Shown here: positions 17,368 through 26,126 of the stretch, piece by piece
Layout: every line of letters starts with the position of its first letter
Numbering within the stretch: position 1 is the first letter of the stretch
Origin: CAZIZT01 sp964544085
GTDB lineage: Bacteria; Campylobacterota_A; Desulfurellia; Desulfurellales; Hippeaceae
Length of the DNA: 64,000 bases
Reading direction: 5' to 3'
Assembly (NCBI GenBank): GCA_964544085.1
Contig: CAZIZT010000005.1
Coordinates: 1-64,000 of the forward strand
Notes under the pieces: generated by a model
Database searches by the model: none
Told to the model about the DNA's origin: nothing
Seen by the model: only the letters and a program-made list of their open reading frames with translations
Translations under genes and position numbers: made by a program

Positions 17368-18546
17368 AATAATACCGGATATGTTGATGTGGGGATTGGC
17401 GGCAAGATCGATTTCAAAAGGCTCAATTCTCTTCTTGCGAGAGTCGTACATAACCCTGATGATGGGCCTCGATAGATTCTCCCTATTGACCTTTGCCACA
17501 ACGCCAATGTAATTCTTGAACTTTCCAGAGGTTAGAATAACCGTCGTGCCAACCGGGTATGCTGGAACAATCTCGAACATCACCCTGAGGACCTCTTTGT
17601 TGATGTGCGTACCAGCCATGCGTCTCATAATAAAAAATGCCTGATCAGGTGTATATGCAGCCCTGTAAGAGCGTGGTGATACAAGTGCATCGTAAACATT
17701 TGCCGCATAGACAATCTCAGCAAGTGGCATGATGTAGCCCTTTTTAATCTGCTTGCTCGGTATAGGTAGTGTATTATCCCCTTTCAAACCCCTTGGATAC
17801 CCTTTGCCATCCTGTTGCTCATGATGCTGGTAAACAATATGCGGAGCTATCACACCTATATCGGCTATATCTTTAAGCACCACATACCCCAGCTGAGGGT
17901 GCTTCTTTATCAGTTCAAATTCCTCAGGCGTAAGTTTTCTCGGTTCATCATACAGACTTCTGTCTATGAGCATTCTGCCTATATCGTGCAGGAGGGTACC
18001 CCGCGCAAGTTCAACAAGATGGTTCCTGTCGTAGAGAAATTTGTCAGCAAGTGCTATGGACAAAACAGTAACATCAACGCAGTGCTTATAGGTGAAGTCA
18101 CTCTTCCTTTTGAAGCTCACAAGACCACTTAACATCTTGCTATCCATTACCTCATCAACAATGGTATGCGCAACAGCGGCAATATTCCTCAGGTATCGAG
18201 AATTAGCAAGCTTCTTCTTAATTTCCCCCTTCTCTATACTCTTTGTTATCTCTGAAACTGTATGCTTTTTAACATCTTTCATCTCTTTAAGGGGGATGGA
18301 AAAGAGGGCGCTGACACTTTTGACGGCTCTGATGCGGGTCTGCTCATTGATGTCATCCTCAACGTGGATATCAGAAGTATCAGCATCCTCTATGAAAACC
18401 GTGTCGTAGCCCAGCTTCTTAAGCTGCTCAATATAGAATTCGTTGAGCCTAACACCCTTGTTGAGTAAAACCCTGCCCGTCTCGCTGATAATGGGTTTCC
18501 CAAGGATGTCGCCCGGCTTTACAAAATCCAGGCTAACCCTGTACAT
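17362..18546 (-). CDS. HD-GYP domain phosphodiesterase (putative c-di-GMP hydrolase)
   Basis: A 394-residue protein. The N-terminal part (VKPGDILGKPIISETGRVLLNKGVRL) is a DUF3391-like segment; the HD-GYP domain follows with HCVDVTVLSIAL, the HD pair in GTLLHDIGR, the HH region YQHHEQQDGKGYPRGL containing the GYP motif, and AEIVYAANVYDALVSPRSYR. These are the residues expected of an active metal-dependent c-di-GMP phosphodiesterase. The last 60 residues form a separate small beta domain (PVGTTVILTSGKFKNYIGVV). The start overlaps the PadR stop by one base (TGATG), so the two genes are coupled. Confidence 0.92.
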   Translation of the reverse strand: MYRVSLDFVKPGDILGKPIISETGRVLLNKGVRLNEFYIEQLKKLGYDTVFIEDADTSDIHVEDDINEQTRIRAVKSVSALFSIPLKEMKDVKKHTVSEITKSIEKGEIKKKLANSRYLRNIAAVAHTIVDEVMDSKMLSGLVSFKRKSDFTYKHCVDVTVLSIALADKFLYDRNHLVELARGTLLHDIGRMLIDRSLYDEPRKLTPEEFELIKKHPQLGYVVLKDIADIGVIAPHIVYQHHEQQDGKGYPRGLKGDNTLPIPSKQIKKGYIMPLAEIVYAANVYDALVSPRSYRAAYTPDQAFFIMRRMAGTHINKEVLRVMFEIVPAYPVGTTVILTSGKFKNYIGVVAKVNRENLSRPIIRVMYDSRKKRIEPFEIDLAANPHINISGIIL

Positions 18547-18944
18547 CAGCCGCTTTTGCGCTTACCTTCCTTGATCTGTTCATAGACCATCAGGAAGTTT
18601 GTTATGCTGTCTCGGATGTTTGAGAGTACCGCTACCCAATCCTCAAGGCTCTCTCTGCCTTTCTCCGTTATGCGATAGATTCTCTTCGCAGCGCCTTTCT
18701 CTTTAACATTCCAGCGTGAATCCAGCAGACCGTCTTTCTCCATGTTCCTCAGGGTCTTATAAACGTAGCCAACCTCGTAGGTTTCGTATTTCACGCCCAT
18801 GTTCTTAAGCTTTTCAATCAGCTCATATCCATGAGCCTCTCCCATCGACAGAAAAAGCAGCAGAAAAGCCCTGAGAAATCTCGGCGGCCTCTCACCTGGA
18901 TAGTTCTTGCACCAACCCTTAATCTTCAGTTCAACCTCAGACAT
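18546..18944 (-). CDS. PadR-family transcriptional regulator
   Basis: A 132-residue winged-helix protein: FLLLFLSMGEAHGYELIEKLKNMG, then YETYEVGYVYKTLRNMEKDGLLDSRW, then RIYRITEKGRESLEDW, the classic PadR helix-turn-helix and wing, followed by a C-terminal dimerisation helix. The ribosome site aaggagg precedes the ATG. It has its own promoter and is coupled to the HD-GYP gene, so it may control c-di-GMP turnover in response to a small ligand or stress; no operator was identified. Confidence 0.9.
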   Translation of the reverse strand: MSEVELKIKGWCKNYPGERPPRFLRAFLLLFLSMGEAHGYELIEKLKNMGVKYETYEVGYVYKTLRNMEKDGLLDSRWNVKEKGAAKRIYRITEKGRESLEDWVAVLSNIRDSITNFLMVYEQIKEGKRKSG

Positions 18945-18980
18945 AGACTACCTCCTTACCCCCCTTCTGTTCTCTTATGT

Positions 18981-19009
18981 AAGATACTAATTTAACTGTA
19001 GCAAGTCAA
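18981..19009 (-). promoter_or_regulatory. Sigma-70 promoter for padR and the HD-GYP gene
   Basis: Minus-strand TTGACT (19004-19009) and TATCTT (18981-18986) are 17 bases apart within the 73-base gap between truB and the PadR gene. Five and four matches to the consensus respectively. Confidence 0.55.
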
Positions 19010-19017
19010 TATAAAAT

Positions 19018-19884
19018 TTATTCGTAAGGTAAGATAAGCCTATACTTAACAGCTCTGCCCTTTTTCTCAACAACAGCTACCAGTCTGTTACCCACAAGTA
19101 CTCTATAGATACCATCGTTTAACACCCTGCAGTCGAATAGCCTGTCAAAGGGCACGCCGTTTTCTATGCTTTTCAAATGATACGCCTCAACACGGAGACT
19201 GGGTAGATGCGATATTGCCTCGTTTATTTCAATGCAACCGGGGTTCTCAAGCGTACTTGCGTCTTCTATGCTGAACGGGAAGCTGAAAATCCTGCGTAAC
19301 CTCCCAACGCAGGCATAGGTATTCAATGCCTCTCCTATATCGTTGACAAGAGAGCGGATATAAGTGCCTTTTGAACACTTAACCGTGATTGTGGCTCTGT
19401 TTTGCTCAAAGCTGTCGAGCCTTATGCCGTGAATAGTTACCTCGCGCCTGGGTAGCTCCACCTGTTGATTTCTAACTGCGTAGCTGTAGAGCCTTTTGCC
19501 ATTAACCTTCACGTTTGAGTAAGGTGGTACCTGCTGGGTGATCCTTCCGGTAAATCTTTCAAGAACGCCCTCAAGCTCCTCTTTCGTCAGACTAAAATCA
19601 CGTTTTTGCGCTATAACTCTTCCTGTTGAATCGTAGGTATCTGTCTTAATTCCAAATATTATTTCTACCACATAGATTTTGTAGCCGTCCTCAAATATGG
19701 GTATAAGTTTTGTTGCCCTCCCTGTTGCAAGGACGAGCAAACCGGTTGCAGGCTTATCAAGCACACCGGCATGCCCAATCTTTTTAATCCCAAGGGTTTT
19801 TCTCAAACTCTTAACCACCTCGAATGAGGTTATGCCAGCTGGTTTATCTATTAATATGATGCTATCTTTACAACGCTTATCCAA
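19018..19884 (-). CDS. truB: tRNA pseudouridine(55) synthase TruB
   Basis: Converts U55 of the T loop in tRNAs to pseudouridine. Seen: LIDKPAGITSFEVV at the start, the catalytic motif IGHAGVLDKPATGLLVLATG with Asp43, FEDGYKIYVVEIIFG, the QVPPYSNVKVNGKRLYSYAR-like block, and KCSKGTYIRSLVNDIGE. The usual GHTGTLDPLATG is changed to GHAGVLDKPATG but keeps the catalytic aspartate. Length 288 is normal. It overlaps the nrnA gene by 8 bases and ends the rimP-nusA-infB operon, the order seen in many bacteria. Confidence 0.95.
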   Translation of the reverse strand: MDKRCKDSIILIDKPAGITSFEVVKSLRKTLGIKKIGHAGVLDKPATGLLVLATGRATKLIPIFEDGYKIYVVEIIFGIKTDTYDSTGRVIAQKRDFSLTKEELEGVLERFTGRITQQVPPYSNVKVNGKRLYSYAVRNQQVELPRREVTIHGIRLDSFEQNRATITVKCSKGTYIRSLVNDIGEALNTYACVGRLRRIFSFPFSIEDASTLENPGCIEINEAISHLPSLRVEAYHLKSIENGVPFDRLFDCRVLNDGIYRVLVGNRLVAVVEKKGRAVKYRLILPYE

Positions 19885-20827
19885 GGAAGGAAAACGCCTC
19901 TATCAGCTTGTTTTTTACTTCCTCAAGCGTGCCGTGAATTTCACATCCGGCAGCATTCTTGTGGCCGCCACCGCCAAAGGATTCAGCAACCCTGCTTACG
20001 TCTATCTTGTCCTTGGATCTTAGGCTTATCTTAAAATAATTCTCTCCGTCCTGACGTATAAGTGCTCCCACTTCAGCACCCTTTACACCACGAGCGTAGT
20101 TTACAAACCCTTCGGAGTCCTCACGTGTGGTGCCGGTTGAATCAAACATCTCTTTTGTTATCCATACAATGGCAAGCTTACCGTTATGGTAGGTTTCAAG
20201 CGTGTTCAATACAAGGCCGAGCAGCTTGAGCGTATTAAACTCCATCATCTCATAGATATTGTAAGCAATATGCCAGGGCTCAACGCCTCTTCTTAAAAGG
20301 TCAGCGGATATCTCGAAGGCTCTGGGCGTTGTAGATCCGTACCGGAAAGAGCCCGTATCTGTCAAGATACTAACGTATAGATAAGTTGCAACCCTCCTGC
20401 TTATATCAAAGCCGTTTCTGGTAAATATATCCCACAAAAGACAACCAACGGCACTTGCGTCAGGCTCAATGAGATTGATGTCTCCAAAGCCTGCATTTGT
20501 TTTGTGATGGTCTATATTTACAACAGTTTTGTCTTTCAAAAACTCCCGATCCACACCACATCGACTAATCTCAGCAGTATCCAGAATAAATACCACATCC
20601 ACATCTTTGGAGTTGGTTACAGGCTCAATCTTTGCATAATCATCAAGAAAAGCAAAAAGCCTCGGTGGGGGTGATGTTGGATTTTCAACATAAACGGTTT
20701 TACCCATCTCTTCAAGCAGAGCGTACATGGCAAGTGAGGAACCTATGGCATCACCGTCGGGATCCTTATGAGAAACAACAAGGAATCGCTCATTTTCTTT
20801 TATCAATTTACCTATCTGTTCTATCAT
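19877..20827 (-). CDS. nrnA: DHH-DHHA1 phosphoesterase NrnA-like (oligoribonuclease / pAp phosphatase)
   Basis: Bifunctional enzyme family that degrades nano-RNAs and dephosphorylates 3'-phosphoadenosine 5'-phosphate; some members hydrolyse pApA from c-di-AMP. Seen: SHKDPDGDAIGSSLA, FILDTAEISRCG, the DHH motif NIDHHKTNAGFG, SILTDTGSFRYG and the C-terminal DHHA1 glycine motif FGGGGHKNAAGC. Length 316. It sits between rbfA and truB as in many genomes. Because a putative c-di-AMP synthase is encoded at 26127, a role in clearing its product is possible but inferred. Confidence 0.92.
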   Translation of the reverse strand: MIEQIGKLIKENERFLVVSHKDPDGDAIGSSLAMYALLEEMGKTVYVENPTSPPPRLFAFLDDYAKIEPVTNSKDVDVVFILDTAEISRCGVDREFLKDKTVVNIDHHKTNAGFGDINLIEPDASAVGCLLWDIFTRNGFDISRRVATYLYVSILTDTGSFRYGSTTPRAFEISADLLRRGVEPWHIAYNIYEMMEFNTLKLLGLVLNTLETYHNGKLAIVWITKEMFDSTGTTREDSEGFVNYARGVKGAEVGALIRQDGENYFKISLRSKDKIDVSRVAESFGGGGHKNAAGCEIHGTLEEVKNKLIEAFSFLG

Positions 20828-21179
20828 CCGCTATATCCCTCAAAATTTTATCAATCTTAAAACCATAATCTATTGAAGAGTCATACTCAAACGTTAATGT
20901 CGGCATGTGTTTAAGACGCACGTACGCGGACAGATTGCGCTTAATAAAACCCTTTGCTTTCTCAAGCAGTCGCATCACGTCCTCTCTTTCGCCACCTGTT
21001 AGACTAACACCCACATAGATTCGTGCATGTCTCAGGTCATCGGAAAGGGTTATGTCAGTTAGGGTTACCTCCTTTAGCCTCTCGTCATCTATCTCGATTT
21101 CAATGATGCGAGAAATAGCCTTTTTTAGCTGACTGGCAACCCTATCCTTTCTTTTGAATGGCATGTTTCGTTTAATCAT
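20808..21179 (-). CDS. rbfA: Ribosome-binding factor A
   Basis: KH-like factor for 30S maturation. Seen: the RKDRVASQLKKAISRIIE start, VTLTDITLSDDLRHARIYVGV, and the end VRLKHMPTLTFEYDSSIDYG. Length 123. The ATG at 21179 overlaps the upstream stop by four bases, which decides for it over the ATG at 21164. Its 3' end overlaps nrnA by 20 bases. Confidence 0.95.
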   Translation of the reverse strand: MIKRNMPFKRKDRVASQLKKAISRIIEIEIDDERLKEVTLTDITLSDDLRHARIYVGVSLTGGEREDVMRLLEKAKGFIKRNLSAYVRLKHMPTLTFEYDSSIDYGFKIDKILRDIADDRTDR

Positions 21180-21457
21180 AGGAAATCCCTTCTTGCATTT
21201 ACTATTTCTATGTTAAAGTTGGATTGGCAGAACTCCAGAAACTTATCCAGGACAGAATCCAGAAACCTTCGGCTGTTGGATACACAGGTTATTCCTATTG
21301 TCGCATAGTTGTGAATGTCGTTATGATCCACCTCAGCTATCGAGATGTTAAAATTCCTGCGAGCCCTCTCAATTAGCGCCTTTAACACCTTTCTCTTCTC
21401 CTTGAGTGAGAAACTCTCGTATAGTTTCAGCTCAAGTACAAGAATACCGACAATCAT
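21176..21457 (-). CDS. DUF503 family protein (YlxP-like)
   Basis: A 93-residue protein with the DUF503 pattern: VGILVLELKLYESFSLKEKR, KRKVLKALIERARRNFNISIAEVD, then ATIGITCVSNSRRFLDSVLD. Homologues sit between infB and rbfA in many bacteria, as here, and are thought to help ribosome assembly or translation without a proven function. The ribosome site is weak. Confidence 0.93.
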   Translation of the reverse strand: MIVGILVLELKLYESFSLKEKRKVLKALIERARRNFNISIAEVDHNDIHNYATIGITCVSNSRRFLDSVLDKFLEFCQSNFNIEIVNARRDFL

Positions 21458-21475
21458 TGCCGTTAGCAGTTTCAG

Positions 21476-23653
21476 TTAAAGCTGCCTTTCTATTTTGACG
21501 GTTGTATATGCCTCTATCTGATCACCGGGCTTAATATCATCAAATTTCTCTATACCAAGACCACACTCGTAGCCCTGTTGAACCTCAGTCACATCATCCT
21601 TGAACCGCTTCAGGGAGGCTATTTTGCCTTCATGGATAATTACACCATCTCGCAGAACCCTTACATTTGCATTCCTTGTTATCTTGCCGTAGGTTACATA
21701 ACAACCGGCAACAATCCCCACCTTGGGCACCTTGAATGTTGCTCTCACCTCAGCCCTGCCCAGCACCTCTTCCTTCTCCTCAGGCGCAAGCAGACCCGAA
21801 AGCGATTTCTTCACGTCGTCTATTATTTCATAAATCACCTTGTATGTTCTAACATCCACGTGTAGATCCTGGGATAGCTTCAATGCCTCCTGCGTTGGCC
21901 TTACATTGAAACCTATGATTATTGCATTGGATGCCCTTGCAAGGTGCACATCTGTTTTCGTAATGGCACCTACAGCAGAATGGATGATCTTGACCGCCAC
22001 TTCTTCAGTTGAGAGTTTGGAAAGCGCATTGGATATAGCCTCTATTGAGCCGTAAACATCGGTTTTTAGAATGATCGGAAGCTCTTTTACCTCGCCGCCT
22101 TCTATTTTTGAGAAGATATTCTCAAGTGTTATACTCTTTTTGCTCAGGATGGCTTTCTTCATCTCTTCCTGGCGTTTGTGAGCAATCTCCTTGGCAACGT
22201 GTTCATCCTTAACCACAACAAGCGTATCTCCTGCCTCAGGAACACCGTGCAGACCGATAATCTCAGCAGCAAACGAAGGTCCAACCTTCTTGATCTTCCT
22301 TCGCCTATCGTCAAAGAGCGCTCTCACCTTGCCGTACTGCGTACCCACTATAAAAGCATCTCCCTGTTTGAGAGTACCTTCCTTGACAACAACCGTCGCA
22401 ACCGGACCTCTGCTTTTATCCAGTTTAGCCTCAACGACAACAGCCTTTGCGCGCTTATTGGGATTGGCTTTAAGCTCCATCACCTCTGCCTGAAGCAGAA
22501 TAGCCTCAAGCAGATCCTCTATGCCTATCTTTTTCTTTGCACTAACGTTGACAAATATGTTCTCACCGCCCCATTCTTCCGGGACTATGCCGTAGTTCGC
22601 AAGCTCCTGTTTGACCTTCTCAGGATTTGCGTTTGGCTTATCTATTTTGTTTATGGCTACCACTATCGGAACACCAGCAGCCTTTGAGTGGTTTATTGCT
22701 TCCACTGTCTGCGGCATTACACCATCATCCGCAGCAACAACAAGTACAACTATGTCGGTTATCTGTGCACCCCTTGCCCTCATCTCCGTGAAAGCTTCAT
22801 GTCCTGGTGTATCCAGGAATGTTATGTACTTGTCTCCCACCTTTACAGAGTAGGCGGCAATATGCTGCGTTATACCACCGGCCTCACGAGCGGCAACGTT
22901 GGTGGCTTTTATGGCATCGAGAATGGATGTTTTACCGTGATCAACATGACCCATGACGGTAACGATAGGTGGTCTTTCCACGAGATCTTCAGGATTGTCT
23001 TCGATATCCAACAGCTCCTCAATCACCTCGGATTTCTTCTCTTCTTCCTTAAGCTCGTACCCATATTCTTCTGCAATGATCTTAGCAGCATCAGGATCTA
23101 TCATGTCGTTCTTTCGAACCATTATGCCAAGCTGAAAGAGTTTGCTCAGCACATCAGAGAAATCCACCCCAAGAGCATTGGCAAACTCAAAAACGGTCAT
23201 CCCTTCCTTGAACTCAACAACCCTGGCTTCCTGCTCATCCTTGCCTTTCTGTTCTTTGTCACTCTTTTTATGTTTTTTTCTCCCCTTTAGTTTCTGAGGT
23301 GTGGCCTGCTCTATGAACTCCTCCTTCTTAAAACGCCTCTCGGGCCTTCTGTGGTGCTCTTTCGGCTCATCCTTTTTCTTCGGTTTCTCGCCAGCTTCCT
23401 GCTCGACGCTTTTCTTTGAGTGAGGCTCTTCTTTCTTTTTGTCCTCTTTCTTTTTCTGCTTATGTTTCCTTGCTTGCTTTATCAATTCCTTCTTGCTTTT
23501 ATTCCACTCATCTATGAACTTTTCTGCTTCCTTCTCATCCACGCCACTAAAGTTACTCTTCACATTTATACCAGCATCGTTCAACTTTTTTATAACAACA
23601 CTGCTCTTCGTATTGAGCTTTCTTGCTATTTCATAAACCCTGACTTTACTCAT
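21476..23653 (-). CDS. infB: Translation initiation factor IF-2
   Basis: GTPase that places initiator tRNA on the 30S subunit. Seen: an N-terminal IF2_N domain (YEIARKLNTKSSVVIKKLNDAGI), a Lys/Glu-rich linker of about 50-140, a second IF2_N domain (VFEFANALGVDFSDVLSKL), then the G domain with VTVMGHVDHGKTS near 235, DTPGHEAFTEMR, INKIDKPNANP and SAKKKIGI, and finally the beta-barrel and C1/C2 domains ending in AYTTVKIERQL. The 725-residue length reflects a fairly short linker. Strong ribosome site (ggaggtgg). Confidence 0.97.
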   Translation of the reverse strand: MSKVRVYEIARKLNTKSSVVIKKLNDAGINVKSNFSGVDEKEAEKFIDEWNKSKKELIKQARKHKQKKKEDKKKEEPHSKKSVEQEAGEKPKKKDEPKEHHRRPERRFKKEEFIEQATPQKLKGRKKHKKSDKEQKGKDEQEARVVEFKEGMTVFEFANALGVDFSDVLSKLFQLGIMVRKNDMIDPDAAKIIAEEYGYELKEEEKKSEVIEELLDIEDNPEDLVERPPIVTVMGHVDHGKTSILDAIKATNVAAREAGGITQHIAAYSVKVGDKYITFLDTPGHEAFTEMRARGAQITDIVVLVVAADDGVMPQTVEAINHSKAAGVPIVVAINKIDKPNANPEKVKQELANYGIVPEEWGGENIFVNVSAKKKIGIEDLLEAILLQAEVMELKANPNKRAKAVVVEAKLDKSRGPVATVVVKEGTLKQGDAFIVGTQYGKVRALFDDRRRKIKKVGPSFAAEIIGLHGVPEAGDTLVVVKDEHVAKEIAHKRQEEMKKAILSKKSITLENIFSKIEGGEVKELPIILKTDVYGSIEAISNALSKLSTEEVAVKIIHSAVGAITKTDVHLARASNAIIIGFNVRPTQEALKLSQDLHVDVRTYKVIYEIIDDVKKSLSGLLAPEEKEEVLGRAEVRATFKVPKVGIVAGCYVTYGKITRNANVRVLRDGVIIHEGKIASLKRFKDDVTEVQQGYECGLGIEKFDDIKPGDQIEAYTTVKIERQL

Positions 23654-23671
23654 ACCACCTCCACGTTACCA

Positions 23672-24766
23672 TTAAGAAGAGGCCTCTTCTGCCTCAAAGC
23701 TTGCAGTTTCTCCAGTATCGCCGCCCTTTTCCAACTGCTCCTTTTCGGAGATTTTTACAATGTCTATGTTGTAGCCGGTTAGCTTTGCAACCAGCTTTGC
23801 GTTTACACCGCCCTTGCCTATCGCCATGGAGTACTCCTCGTCATCCACGTACACCCTTGCCCGTTTAAGGTCTTCGTCAATATCCACCGAGATCACCTTT
23901 GCTGGCGACATGGCGTTTCTTATGTAGATCGAAGGATTGGCGCTCCACTTAATAACATCTATCTTCTCATCACCCAGCTCTTTGACTATGGCGGCTATCC
24001 TTACACCTTTGGAACCGACACATGTACCTATCGGATCAATGCGAGAGTCCTTGGAATAAACAGCGACCTTGGTTCTTCTTGATGGCTCTCTGGCAACAGC
24101 CTTTATCTCCACACTGCCATCCTTGACCTCGGGGACCTCTTTTTTGAAAAGCTCCTTAACAAAACCCGGATGAGTTCTTGAGAGAATGAGTTTGACACCT
24201 TTCGGCTCTTCGAGCACATCAAGCACGTAAGCCCTGACATTCTCTCCCACGACGTACTTATCGTTTACTCCCTGCTCCTTTTTCGGCAAAATCCCGATCG
24301 CGTTTTTGAAATCCACAACCACATCGTTGTATGCTCCAATGCTCCAGACCTCTCCCACGATCAGCTTGCCGATGTAATTTTTGTATTCTTCGTATGCGGA
24401 GTGTTTCTCAATCTCTCTAAAGAGCTTGGAGATAACGTTTTTAATTGATGTTACAGCTATCCTTCCCAGGCTTTTAGCATCTATTTTTTCCTCAACATAA
24501 TCACCGATTTTCGCCGATTTCTTTATCTTTCTGGCATCCTGCAAACTGATCTCATTTTCATAAACCGGACTTTTTACTACTTTCTTCTTAACGTAAACGT
24601 TGAATTCTTCATTCTCGTTGTCAATTTCAACCCTTGCATCTACCTCCTCGCCGTATTTCCTGTTTATTGCAAGCTTTATAGCCTCAGCAAGGGCTTCCGT
24701 TACCTTCTCGAGTGGTATGTTATGCTCCTTTGACACCTGCTTTGCTATATCAAAAATCTCGCTCAC
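23672..24766 (-). CDS. nusA: Transcription termination/antitermination protein NusA
   Basis: RNA-polymerase-bound factor for pausing, termination and antitermination. Domains: N-terminal RNAP-binding domain (to about 125), S1 domain (GKLIVGEVWSIGAYNDVVVDF), KH1 (containing GTCVGSKGVRIAAIVKEL, about 230-280) and KH2 (YSMAIGKGGVNAKLVAKLTGY). There are no C-terminal acidic repeats. The reading frame is open further upstream inside rimP, but the GTG at 24766 follows the rimP stop and has the ribosome site aaggagga 5 bases before it, so I choose it (364 residues). Confidence 0.95.
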   Translation of the reverse strand: MSEIFDIAKQVSKEHNIPLEKVTEALAEAIKLAINRKYGEEVDARVEIDNENEEFNVYVKKKVVKSPVYENEISLQDARKIKKSAKIGDYVEEKIDAKSLGRIAVTSIKNVISKLFREIEKHSAYEEYKNYIGKLIVGEVWSIGAYNDVVVDFKNAIGILPKKEQGVNDKYVVGENVRAYVLDVLEEPKGVKLILSRTHPGFVKELFKKEVPEVKDGSVEIKAVAREPSRRTKVAVYSKDSRIDPIGTCVGSKGVRIAAIVKELGDEKIDVIKWSANPSIYIRNAMSPAKVISVDIDEDLKRARVYVDDEEYSMAIGKGGVNAKLVAKLTGYNIDIVKISEKEQLEKGGDTGETASFEAEEASS

Positions 24767-24776
24767 CGTCTCCTCC

Positions 24777-25220
24777 TTAAAAGAGCTCTTCGTCCAGTCT
24801 TGCACTTTTGATGTTTCCGTAGTCTATCTCATAGCTACCTGAGTTATCTTCAATAACCACAGAGTTTTCCTTGCACTCTTTTATCTTGCCTTTGATGAAC
24901 TTTTTATCGTTCACCTCTTCGAACGTCTTGACCCGGCAGTTCATGCCCATGGCCCCCTGAAAGTGTTCCGGCTTTCTAAGTTTCCTATTAATACCCGGGC
25001 TGGATACCTCCAGTGTGTAGGCGTGTTGAACCGGGTCTTCCACATCCAGCATGGCACTAATATTTCTACTTACAAGTTCACAATCATCAATGGAGACACC
25101 GCCGCTTTTGTCTATATAGACGATAATTTTCGATGTGGAATATTCGATATCGTAGAGCTTGAAACCCAGAGACTCCACAATCATAGCTATATCGTCTTCA
25201 ATCCTTTTACTTAACTGCAT
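24777..25220 (-). CDS. rimP: Ribosome maturation factor RimP
   Basis: 30S assembly factor. Seen: MIVESLGFKLYDIEY near residue 12, VYIDKSGGVSIDDCELVSRNI, the diagnostic YTLEVSSPGINRKLRKPEHF near 70-90, and a C-terminal Sm-like domain. Length 147. It is the first gene of a seven-gene operon (rimP-nusA-infB-DUF503-rbfA-nrnA-truB), with ggtgga before the ATG. Confidence 0.95.
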   Translation of the reverse strand: MQLSKRIEDDIAMIVESLGFKLYDIEYSTSKIIVYIDKSGGVSIDDCELVSRNISAMLDVEDPVQHAYTLEVSSPGINRKLRKPEHFQGAMGMNCRVKTFEEVNDKKFIKGKIKECKENSVVIEDNSGSYEIDYGNIKSARLDEELF

Positions 25221-25241
25221 AGCTCCACCCTTAAATTTAAT

Positions 25242-25270
25242 AGTTTAGCAAAAACTATTTAAAATTGAAA
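25242..25270 (-). promoter_or_regulatory. Probable promoter of the rimP-nusA-infB operon
   Basis: In the 54-base gap after folD, minus-strand TAAACT (25242-25247) is preceded by TGC (extended -10) and stands 17 bases from TTTCAA (25265-25270). The -35 is weak (3 of 6); the extended -10 makes the site plausible. Confidence 0.45.
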
Positions 25271-25274
25271 GCCT

Positions 25275-26126
25275 TTAGGAACCGCTGGTTTCTACAGCTT
25301 TAACTGTATTGAAGAGCAGCATGGCTATTGTCATAGGTCCAACGCCTCCGGGTACAGGCGTAATAAACGATGCCTTTCTGGAAACAGCTTCAAAGTCAAC
25401 ATCCCCCACTACCCTGTTACCCACACGGCTGATACCTACATCAACAACCACACTGCCCTCTTTAACCATCTCAGCACTGATTAAACCCGGTTTACCCACG
25501 GCGGATACAACAATATCCGCCTTTTTGGTTTTCTCTGAAAGTCCTTTTGTGTGAATGTGGCAGAGGGTTACTGTGGCAAACCGATTAGTTAACATCGATG
25601 CAAGCGGTTTTCCTGTAATATTACCTGCTCCAACAATGGTTACGTCTTTGCCTTTCAGGGAAATGCGATACTCCTCAAACAGCTTTATAATCCCTAAAGG
25701 CGTGCACGGATAAAAGAGCGGATTACCCCTTACAAGCCTTCCCATATTATAAGGATGGAAACCATCCACATCCTTTCTGTAATCTATTGCCTCGATGATA
25801 CGCTCCTCCCGTATATGCTCCGGGAGTGGTAGTTGCACCAGTACTCCATGAACCATTGGATTCGCATTGAGCATCTTTATAACACTTATAAGCTCCTCTT
25901 CGCTTACCGACGAAGGCATCCTGTGATTTATCGAGTAAATCCCAGCCTCCTCGCAAGCCTTGGTCTTCATATTTACATATAGCTGGCTTGCTGGATTGTC
26001 ACCCACAAGTATAAAGGCAAGACCAGGTGTTACACCCTTTTCCTTCAGTTGATCAACCTTCTCCTTGATCTCAAGCCTGATCTTCTTTGAAAGTGATTTA
26101 CCGTCAAGCAATACCACTTCTTGCAC
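25275..26126 (-). CDS. folD: Bifunctional methylenetetrahydrofolate dehydrogenase / cyclohydrolase FolD
   Basis: Interconverts methylene-, methenyl- and formyl-tetrahydrofolate for one-carbon metabolism. Seen: FILVGDNPASQLYVNMKTKACE with the catalytic Lys and Tyr, the VLVQLPLPEHI block, KDVDGFHPYNMGRL, the NADP-binding GAGNITGKPLASML, and the PVPGGVGPMTIAMLL motif. Length 283. The GTG start directly follows the stop of the DAC-domain gene and has no strong ribosome site, so it is probably coupled. Last gene of the ilvB operon. Confidence 0.95.
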   Translation of the reverse strand: MQEVVLLDGKSLSKKIRLEIKEKVDQLKEKGVTPGLAFILVGDNPASQLYVNMKTKACEEAGIYSINHRMPSSVSEEELISVIKMLNANPMVHGVLVQLPLPEHIREERIIEAIDYRKDVDGFHPYNMGRLVRGNPLFYPCTPLGIIKLFEEYRISLKGKDVTIVGAGNITGKPLASMLTNRFATVTLCHIHTKGLSEKTKKADIVVSAVGKPGLISAEMVKEGSVVVDVGISRVGNRVVGDVDFEAVSRKASFITPVPGGVGPMTIAMLLFNTVKAVETSGS